From CASICS01 sp045564455 (GTDB lineage Bacteria; Pseudomonadota; Gammaproteobacteria; Magnimaribacterales; AG-339-G14), in the NCBI GenBank assembly GCA_045564455.1, contig JBJLHG010000002.1, forward strand, positions 434,001 through 498,000: a DNA stretch of 64,000 nt, read 5' to 3'. The notes under the pieces are model-generated. The model ran no database searches. It worked only from the letters and a program-made list of their open reading frames with translations, and was not told the DNA's origin. The position numbers and the translations under genes are program-made. Positions within the stretch are counted from its first letter, which is position 1. Every line of letters starts with the position of its first letter. Positions 57,896 through 64,000 of the stretch are shown here, piece by piece.

Positions 57896-60702
57896 TAATC
57901 TTTTAAAAACAAACCCGTATAAGACCCTTTTTCTTTCATTATTTCTTCAGGTGTTCCTTGGGCAATAATATTTCCACCATTTTTTCCCCCCTCAGGACCT
58001 ATATCTACTATCCAGTCTGAATTCTTGATAACATCAAGATTATGCTCAATGATCACTACCGTATTTCCTTGTGATTTTAGCTTTTGCAAAACGTTCAATA
58101 AAAGCGAAACATCATGAAAATGCAAACCTGTAGTCGGTTCGTCTAAAAGATATAACGTTTTCCCAGTTGCTGTTTTTGAAAGTTCTTTTGCTAATTTTAC
58201 TCTTTGAGCTTCTCCTCCAGAAAGTGTGGTAGCAGGCTGCCCTAATCTTATATAACCCAAACCAACATCAGTTATAGTTTTTAATTTTCTTTTTACAGTT
58301 GGAATCGCATCAAAAAAATTTAATGCCTGTTCTACAGTCATATTTAACACTTCCGAAATATTTTTCCCTTTGAATTTAACAGCTAGAGTTTCTTTATTGT
58401 ATCTTTCTCCTTCACAAACATCGCACCTAACATAGACGTCCGGTAAAAAATGCATTTCAACCTTAATAACACCATCTCCCTCACAAGCTTCGCATCTACC
58501 TCCTTTAACATTAAAACTAAATCTTCCAGGTTTATATCCTTTAGATCTTGAGTCTTGAGTTTCTGAAAAAATTTCCCTTATAGGAGTGAATATACCTGTA
58601 TAAGTTACTGGATTTGACCTTGGAGTTCTGCCAATTGGACTCTGACTTATGTCGATTACTTTATCGATATGTTCAAGACCAGATAATTTTTCAAACGGTT
58701 TAACAGGATGATTTGATGAATGTAATTCATTCATTAAGGCAGGGTATAGTGTTTGATTTATTAGAGTTGATTTACCTGAGCCTGATACTCCTGAGATGCA
58801 AACCATATTTCCAAGAGGTATTTTTAAATTTACTTCTTTTAGATTATTTCCTGAGCACTTAGAAATCTCAAGTTGCTTTCCATTTATCTCTAAGCTATCT
58901 TTTTCTACATGTATTTCCTTTTTTCCTGAAATATATTGGGCTGTAAGTGAATTCTTATCAGACATTAATTTTTTATAACTTCCCGAAAAGCATATCTCTC
59001 CACCATGCTCTCCAGCGCCAGGTCCAATATCTATAATATGATCTGCACTTTCTATAGTTTCTTTATCATGCTCAACAACTATGACAGTATTTCCAAGATC
59101 TTTAAGCCTCTCGAGAGTCGAAAGCAACTTAGCATTATCTCTCTGATGCAAGCCTATAGAGGGTTCATCCAAAATGTAAGTTACTCCAACTAATCCAGCT
59201 CCAATTTGACTAGCTAATCTTATCCTCTGCGCTTCACCTCCGCTTAGAGACTCAGCGCTTCTAGAGATATTTAAATAATTCAAACCAACATCAATTAAAA
59301 ACTTTAAACGCTCTTTTATTTCTTTAACTATCTTTTCGGAAATTTTTCCTTTAGCTCCTTTAAGATTTAAGCTTTCAAAAAAATTGAACGCTTCTTCAAT
59401 TGTCATTTCAGAGATGGCGGGAAGAGATTTTTCTGATACAAAAACATTTCTTGCTTGCTCATTCAATCTTGATCCTTCGCAATCTGAGCAAGGCTTTTGT
59501 GTCATAAATTTAGACATATCTTCTCTAATGAGTGGAGAGTCAGATTCCGAATATCTCCTTAAAATATTATTAACAACACCTTCAAAAGGTCTGATAGTTT
59601 CAATTCTTCTTCCTCTTTTTGACGTATAACTAAAATCAACATCTTCAGGAAAACTACCGTCAAGAACAATTTTTTGAATTTTTTTTGGCAACTCTTCAAA
59701 AGGCTCATCTAAAGAGAAATTAAATTGTGCACTTGTGCACCTAAGCAAATAATGTCGGTACATATGACTTGCATCCCAACCTCTAATTGCGCCCTGATTA
59801 AGGCTTAATTCAGGCTTTGATACTACCTTGAGCATATCTAGTTCTGCTTTAAAACCCAAGCCATCACATCCTTTACAAGCTCCGGAAGGACTATTGAAAG
59901 AAAATAATCTTGGTTCTAACTCAGCTATGCTGAAACCACATATCGAACAAGCCATTTTTGTTGAGAAAGATAATTCATCTGATTTATCTTCGATTGTTAT
60001 AAATTCTACTAGTCCATCTGACTCAGCTAATGCCGTTTCAATTGATTGAATTAATCTACTTTTATTTTCTTTTTTTAAAGAAAGTCTATCCACTACTATT
60101 TGAATATTATGTTTTTTATTTTTATCTAATTTAGGAAGCTCAGATATATCAAAAACCTTTTCATTTATTCGAAGCCTCACATAACCTCTCATTTTTAAGT
60201 CTGCAAACAGATGAAGATGTTCACCTTTTTGTTGTTTTATAATTGGAGATAAAATAAAAACTCTTTTACTTATAAATTCTTTTAAGACTTTGTCTGATAT
60301 TTGATCAATGCTTTGACCTTCTAAAGAAATTCCATGATCTGGACATTTTGGAGTACCTGTTCGAGCAAACAGTAATCTTAAATAATCATATATTTCTGTA
60401 ACTGTTCCTACTGTTGATCTTGGATTATGAGATGTAGATTTTTGTTCGATAGAAATTGAGGGCGATAGGCCCTCTACTGTATCAACATCAGGTTTATCCA
60501 TAACTGACAGAAATTGTCTTGCATAGGCTGATAAAGACTCTACGTAGCGTCTTTGACCTTCTGCATAAAGAGTATCAAATGCTAAAGAGGACTTACCTGA
60601 TCCAGATAAACCAGTTATTACGGTCAACTTATCTCTTGGTATAGATATATCTATATTTTTAAGATTGTGCTGTCTGGCACCTTTGACATTTATATATTTC
60701 AT
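57892..60702 (-). CDS. uvrA: Excinuclease ABC subunit A
   Basis: A 936-residue DNA damage sensor of nucleotide excision repair. Walker A motifs are GLSGSGKSSLAF (near residue 31) and GVSGSGKSTLIN; zinc modules include CSICGFSI...CKGC and CEACEGDGVIKVEMHF...CDVC. ABC signatures LSGGEAQRIRLASQIG and LSGGEAQRVKLAKEL follow. It is divergent from ssb with 73 bases between, and no LexA-type SOS box can be seen there. Confidence 0.98.
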   Translation of the reverse strand: MKYINVKGARQHNLKNIDISIPRDKLTVITGLSGSGKSSLAFDTLYAEGQRRYVESLSAYARQFLSVMDKPDVDTVEGLSPSISIEQKSTSHNPRSTVGTVTEIYDYLRLLFARTGTPKCPDHGISLEGQSIDQISDKVLKEFISKRVFILSPIIKQQKGEHLHLFADLKMRGYVRLRINEKVFDISELPKLDKNKKHNIQIVVDRLSLKKENKSRLIQSIETALAESDGLVEFITIEDKSDELSFSTKMACSICGFSIAELEPRLFSFNSPSGACKGCDGLGFKAELDMLKVVSKPELSLNQGAIRGWDASHMYRHYLLRCTSAQFNFSLDEPFEELPKKIQKIVLDGSFPEDVDFSYTSKRGRRIETIRPFEGVVNNILRRYSESDSPLIREDMSKFMTQKPCSDCEGSRLNEQARNVFVSEKSLPAISEMTIEEAFNFFESLNLKGAKGKISEKIVKEIKERLKFLIDVGLNYLNISRSAESLSGGEAQRIRLASQIGAGLVGVTYILDEPSIGLHQRDNAKLLSTLERLKDLGNTVIVVEHDKETIESADHIIDIGPGAGEHGGEICFSGSYKKLMSDKNSLTAQYISGKKEIHVEKDSLEINGKQLEISKCSGNNLKEVNLKIPLGNMVCISGVSGSGKSTLINQTLYPALMNELHSSNHPVKPFEKLSGLEHIDKVIDISQSPIGRTPRSNPVTYTGIFTPIREIFSETQDSRSKGYKPGRFSFNVKGGRCEACEGDGVIKVEMHFLPDVYVRCDVCEGERYNKETLAVKFKGKNISEVLNMTVEQALNFFDAIPTVKRKLKTITDVGLGYIRLGQPATTLSGGEAQRVKLAKELSKTATGKTLYLLDEPTTGLHFHDVSLLLNVLQKLKSQGNTVVIIEHNLDVIKNSDWIVDIGPEGGKNGGNIIAQGTPEEIMKEKGSYTGLFLKDY

Positions 60703-60724
60703 TTATGAGAAACTTTGGATTAGA

Positions 60725-60736
60725 CTATAAGTATAG
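60725..60736. promoter_or_regulatory. Small palindrome in the uvrA-ssb divergent region
   Basis: CTATA and TATAG flank two bases. It is the clearest symmetric element in the region and overlaps -10-like sequence in both directions. It does not match the CTGT-N8-ACAG LexA box. An operator role is only a possibility. Confidence 0.25.
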
Positions 60737-60775
60737 ATAAAGAATGAACAATAACACCTTTTAAGAGAAAAAATT

Positions 60776-61222
60776 ATGGCAAGAAGTGGAATTAATAAAG
60801 TTATATTACTTGGGAATTTAGGCGCTGATCCAGAAGTAAGAACTACTGCTGGTGGAGATGCTGTTGCAACCATTTCAATTGCAACATCAGATAGCTGGAA
60901 AGATAAAAACACAGGCGAAGAACAACAAAAAACCGAATGGCATAGAGTTGTTTTTTTCAGAAGGATGGCTGAAGTAGTTGGACAATATTTAAAAAAAGGC
61001 TCGTCTGTTTATATCGAAGGACAGCTTCAAACTAATAGCTACGAAGATAAAAATACAGGTGAAAAAAAATATTCTACTCAAATAGTTGCTAGAGACATGC
61101 AAATGTTAGGCGGAAAAAATAATTCTGAGACTCAATCTGATCATTCAAACCAAGCTCCAAGTCAATCTTTGGGTATGAATGATCAAAATCCTCAAGGATT
61201 AGATGACGAAATTCCTTTTTAA
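60776..61222 (+). CDS. ssb: Single-stranded DNA-binding protein
   Basis: A 148-residue SSB. The OB fold begins RSGINKVILLGNLGADPEVR, with WHRVVFFRRMAEVVGQYLKKGS in the middle; a Gln/Ser/Asn-rich linker follows and the tail DDEIPF is the protein-interaction tip. It is shorter than E. coli SSB (178), mainly in the linker. Its stop overlaps the fabB stop by 4 bases. Confidence 0.97.
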   Translation: MARSGINKVILLGNLGADPEVRTTAGGDAVATISIATSDSWKDKNTGEEQQKTEWHRVVFFRRMAEVVGQYLKKGSSVYIEGQLQTNSYEDKNTGEKKYSTQIVARDMQMLGGKNNSETQSDHSNQAPSQSLGMNDQNPQGLDDEIPF

Positions 61223-62445
61223 GAGTTTATATATTCTTTGATTACTAGACTGACATTGGTTCCGCCAAATCCAAAACTGTTAGACATGAAGGTGGTGAAG
61301 TCCTTTTTTTCTATATACTCATTGGCTAATTCTAAAGAACCAGATTCATCAATAGGACTTTCAATATTTAATGATTTAGCAATATACTTATTTTTGAGCA
61401 TTAAAGTGCTGTATATACATTCCAATACACCTGCTGCTCCTAACGCATGACCTGTTTGGGATTTAGTTGAACCGATAATGGGACTTTTTTCAAAAACTTC
61501 ATTCACGGCAACTAATTCAACAGGATCTCCAGCTGGAGTAGAAGTGCCATGAGCATTTAAATAATCTACCTCTTTTAGATTGCTCATTTTCAGAGCCTGA
61601 AGCATACAATTTTTGGCTCCCAACCCAGAAGGAGAGACCATGTCTTCTCCATCTGAAGTAGCAGCATATCCAATTATTTCTCCATAAATTTTAGCTCCTC
61701 TATTTAGAGCATGCTCTAATTCTTCTAAAATAACTATTCCTCCTCCTGCAGATATGACGAATCCATCTCGATCTCTGTCAAAAGGTCTTGAAGCTTTATC
61801 AGGAGTGTCATTAAAACTGCTTGATAATGCTCCCATGGCGTCAAATAAAGCAGATTGAGTCCAATGCTCGTCTTCTCCACCTCCTGCAAGGACAATGTCT
61901 TGTTTTCCTAATTGAATTTGTTCCCAAGCTGACCCTATGCAATGTGCGCTCGTAGAACAAGCTGAAGAAATTGAGTAATTAACACCTTTAATGCCTAAAA
62001 AAGTTGCTAAACAAGCTGAAACAGTGCTACCCATAGTTTGAGTAACTCTGTATGGACCAATTCTTCTTACGCCTTTTTCTCTAGCTATATCCGCAGCTTC
62101 GACTTGGCTTCTAGAAGAAGCTCCCCCAGAACCAGCTATTATGCCTACTCTTTGAGAGTCAAAAATATCATCAGGGAGTCCAGAATCACTTATAGCTTCT
62201 ATAGCGCTTAGGTATGAATAAGCAGCAGTTTCTCCCATAAATCTGAGAAGTTTTCTATCAATAAGCTCTGAAAGATTTAAATCGATAGAGCCCGAAATAA
62301 AGCTTTTCATGCCCATTTCTTGATACTCTGTATTTATTTTTATTCCAGACTTCCCTTCTATTAAAGATTTATTTATTTCTTTGATACCTGTGCCTATAGA
62401 AGAAACCGCCCCCATTCCTGTTATTACTGCTCTTTTCAACTCCAT
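61219..62445 (-). CDS. fabB: Beta-ketoacyl-ACP synthase I
   Basis: A 408-residue condensing enzyme that elongates unsaturated acyl chains. The nucleophile Cys is in SSACSTSAHCIG, and the two histidines are in NAHGTSTPAGD and KSQTGHALGAAG. The close pairing with fabA indicates FabB rather than FabF. It follows fabA by 2 bases. Confidence 0.96.
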   Translation of the reverse strand: MELKRAVITGMGAVSSIGTGIKEINKSLIEGKSGIKINTEYQEMGMKSFISGSIDLNLSELIDRKLLRFMGETAAYSYLSAIEAISDSGLPDDIFDSQRVGIIAGSGGASSRSQVEAADIAREKGVRRIGPYRVTQTMGSTVSACLATFLGIKGVNYSISSACSTSAHCIGSAWEQIQLGKQDIVLAGGGEDEHWTQSALFDAMGALSSSFNDTPDKASRPFDRDRDGFVISAGGGIVILEELEHALNRGAKIYGEIIGYAATSDGEDMVSPSGLGAKNCMLQALKMSNLKEVDYLNAHGTSTPAGDPVELVAVNEVFEKSPIIGSTKSQTGHALGAAGVLECIYSTLMLKNKYIAKSLNIESPIDESGSLELANEYIEKKDFTTFMSNSFGFGGTNVSLVIKEYINS

Positions 62446-62447
62446 AA

Positions 62448-62963
62448 CTAAAAGCTCTGTGGATCTTTAAACAAACCTACTTTTAAGTTTTTCGCTGTAT
62501 AAATTTCTTTGCCATCTACCTTCATATTTCCATCTGCAAATCCAACAACAAGACTTTGCTTTCTAATTCTTTTAACACTTATCTCGTATTCAACTAAATT
62601 AGCTGTCGGAAGAACTTGTCCAAAAAATTTTACTTCTCCAGACCCTAGTGCTCTGCCAATTCCTGGATTACCATCCCAAAGAAGGTAAAATCCAAGTAGT
62701 TGCCACATAGCATCTAGACCAAGGCAGCCTGGCATCACAGGGTCTCCAGTAAAGTGACACCCAAAGAACCATAAACCAGGATTTATATCCAATTCTCCTT
62801 TGATTAATCCATTCTCATGAATTCCCCCATCAGAATTAACTTCTGTAATTCTATCCATCATTAACATTTCATTATTCGGTAGTTTTCCATTACTTAAACC
62901 AAACAAATCTCCTTTTGAGCAATTAATTAAATCTTCTTTAGTGTAACTATTTAATTGTTTCAT
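62448..62963 (-). CDS. fabA: 3-hydroxydecanoyl-ACP dehydratase/isomerase
   Basis: A 171-residue enzyme that forms the cis double bond in anaerobic unsaturated fatty acid synthesis. WFFGCHFTGDPVMPGCLGLD holds the catalytic His, and the Asp follows in GLDAMWQLLG. Together with the desaturase at 6.1-7.0 kb, the cell may have two routes to unsaturated chains. It is divergent from rplU. Confidence 0.97.
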   Translation of the reverse strand: MKQLNSYTKEDLINCSKGDLFGLSNGKLPNNEMLMMDRITEVNSDGGIHENGLIKGELDINPGLWFFGCHFTGDPVMPGCLGLDAMWQLLGFYLLWDGNPGIGRALGSGEVKFFGQVLPTANLVEYEISVKRIRKQSLVVGFADGNMKVDGKEIYTAKNLKVGLFKDPQSF

Positions 62964-63004
62964 TTTCTTATATTAAAAACCTTATATTACAGCATTTGAA
63001 AAGA

Positions 63005-63033
63005 TTGCGAGTGGAGAGTTTATTAGATATCAT
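63005..63033 (+). promoter_or_regulatory. Promoter of the rplU-rpmA-obgE operon
   Basis: TTGCGA and TATCAT are separated by exactly 17 bases, and the predicted start near 63040 lies about 18 bases before rplU, with AAAGGAAA as ribosome site. Confidence 0.6.
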
Positions 63034-63057
63034 GCCCATCCTTAAAAGGAAAATATA

Positions 63058-63369
63058 ATGTACGCAGTAATAAAGAGTGGTGGAAAACAACACAAAGTAG
63101 CTGAAGGCGAAATAATAACGCTGGAGAAAATTTCAGCAGAAGAAGGCGCAGAAATTGAGTTTCCAGAAGTATTAGCTGTAAACAAAGAAGGGAAATTAGA
63201 AGTTGGCTCTCCGTTATTAAAAGGAGCTAAGGTAACAGCTAAAATTATTAATCATTTTAAAGCTCCTAAAGTTACAATAATTAAGATGAAAAGAAGACAA
63301 GATTATCGTAAAAAACAAGGTCACAGGCAGAATTTAACCAAAGTAGTAATTGAATCAATTAAATATTAA
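63058..63369 (+). CDS. rplU: 50S ribosomal protein L21
   Basis: A 103-residue protein, the same length as E. coli. MYAVIKSGGKQHKVAEGEII opens it and KMKRRQDYRKKQGHRQNLTK carries the basic 23S-binding segment. rpmA begins 2 bases later. Confidence 0.97.
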   Translation: MYAVIKSGGKQHKVAEGEIITLEKISAEEGAEIEFPEVLAVNKEGKLEVGSPLLKGAKVTAKIINHFKAPKVTIIKMKRRQDYRKKQGHRQNLTKVVIESIKY

Positions 63370-63371
63370 TC

Positions 63372-63632
63372 ATGGCACATAAAAAAGCAGGTGGAAGTAC
63401 CAGAAACGGAAGAGATTCTAACCCTAAGTATTTAGGAGTTAAAAGCTATGGCGGACAAGAAGTCACTGCCGGCTCTATTATTGTTAGGCAGAGAGGAACA
63501 AAGTTCCATCCTGGAGCTAACGTTGGTATTGGAAAAGATCATACATTATTTGCAAAATGTGATGGCAAGGTAACTTTTGTTAAAAAAGGAAAAAATCTTC
63601 GTCAATTTGTAAATATCGAAGCAACTAAATAA
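63372..63632 (+). CDS. rpmA: 50S ribosomal protein L27
   Basis: An 86-residue protein whose N-terminus reaches the peptidyl-transferase centre: AHKKAGGSTRNGRDSNPKYL, with no cleavable extension of the Firmicute type. VGIGKDHTLFAKCDGKVTF is the conserved core. obgE begins 4 bases later. Confidence 0.97.
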   Translation: MAHKKAGGSTRNGRDSNPKYLGVKSYGGQEVTAGSIIVRQRGTKFHPGANVGIGKDHTLFAKCDGKVTFVKKGKNLRQFVNIEATK

Positions 63633-63636
63633 TTAA

Positions 63637-64000
63637 ATGCGCTTCATCGATGAAGCATTCATAGAGGTAACTGCTGGTAGCGGGGGCAGGGGCTGTTTGA
63701 GTTTCAGAAGAGAAAAATATATCCCTAAGGGCGGACCTGACGGCGGTGACGGCGGAAAAGGAGGAAGTATTTTTTTAGAAACAGACGAATCTTTAACAAC
63801 CTTACAAGATTTTAGGTTGCAAAAAAAATACAAAGCAAAAAACGGCAGTCAGGGTTTAGGTAAAAATAAACATGGAAAAGATGCTGAAGATACGATACTA
63901 AAAGTTCCAGTTGGAACAATTATTATCGATGAAAATACAAATGAAATTATTGCTGATTTAATTTCAAATGACGTAAATCTTGAAATAGCTAAAGGAGGAC
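63637..64000 (+). CDS. obgE: GTPase ObgE/CgtA, N-terminal part (3' end outside window)
   Basis: The first 121 codons of Obg. The glycine-rich Obg fold is seen: FIDEAFIEVTAGSGGRGCLS, FRREKYIPKGGPDGGDGGKG and GKDAEDTILKVPVGTII. The GTPase domain lies beyond the window. The order rplU-rpmA-obg is widespread. Obg assists 50S assembly and links it to ppGpp. GATGAAG-type bases are present but the ribosome site is weak. Confidence 0.96.
   Translation, partial: MRFIDEAFIEVTAGSGGRGCLSFRREKYIPKGGPDGGDGGKGGSIFLETDESLTTLQDFRLQKKYKAKNGSQGLGKNKHGKDAEDTILKVPVGTIIIDENTNEIIADLISNDVNLEIAKGG

Overview
This window looks like part of the chromosome of a streamlined, low-GC (roughly one third G+C) marine gammaproteobacterium, most likely of the SAR86 type. 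Gammaproteobacterial affiliation rests on gene order and gene types: birA next to tRNA genes and tuf-secE-nusG-rplKAJL-rpoBC, the complete str/S10/spc/alpha ribosomal blocks, uvrA divergent from ssb, fabA-fabB, rnr-rlmB, coaE-yacG, argJ beside a TenI-like gene, and a zinc-free S14. The SAR86 assignment is inference from base composition, very tight packing and the accessory gene mix; no rRNA gene is present to prove it. No gap between genes exceeds 300 bases; the longest is the 181-base rplJ leader. I see no insertion sequence, prophage, CRISPR array or long repeat.

Region 1 (1-16 kb) is the accessory part. A tightly overlapping plus-strand run encodes a haloalkane dehalogenase-like hydrolase (cut by the window edge), two glutathione transferase-fold proteins, a DUF1330 protein, a DUF2855 protein, a four-helix membrane protein and a membrane-anchored sulfatase. 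A small membrane protein with a fatty acid desaturase follows. Next come an ammonium transporter, an alkylglycerol-monooxygenase-like hydroxylase, a CxxC redoxin, a crotonase, tRNA-Ala, an ABC-F ATPase, a carboxymuconolactone-decarboxylase-like protein and catalase-peroxidase KatG.

Region 2 (16-28 kb) is housekeeping: coaE-yacG facing a six-gene minus-strand run (rnr, rlmB, lpxC, secA, argJ and a TenI-like gene). Then come rraA, a small membrane protein, a membrane-anchored alpha/beta hydrolase with an NTF2-like partner, tRNA-Thr(UGU) and a repressor-less birA.

Region 3 (28-58 kb) is one unbroken plus-strand run of translation and transcription genes: tRNA-Tyr, tRNA-Thr, tuf, tRNA-Trp, secE, nusG, rplKAJL, rpoBC, rpsL, rpsG, fusA, a VTT/DedA-like membrane protein where many relatives carry a second tuf, then S10, spc and alpha through rplQ. 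Promoter-like sequences with 17-base spacers sit before tRNA-Tyr, tRNA-Thr, rpsL and rpsJ. The rplJ leader has an L10-type RNA motif followed by a possible attenuator, and the rpsJ leader carries an rRNA-type boxA.

Region 4 (58-64 kb) holds uvrA, ssb, fabB, fabA and the rplU-rpmA-obgE operon, the last gene cut by the window end.

The most notable signals are the tuf stop codon lying inside the first bases of tRNA-Trp, the possible L10-controlled attenuator, the boxA upstream of S10/NusE, repeated 4-base overlaps of convergent stop codons, and the hydrolase/GST/DUF/sulfatase operon of unknown substrate.
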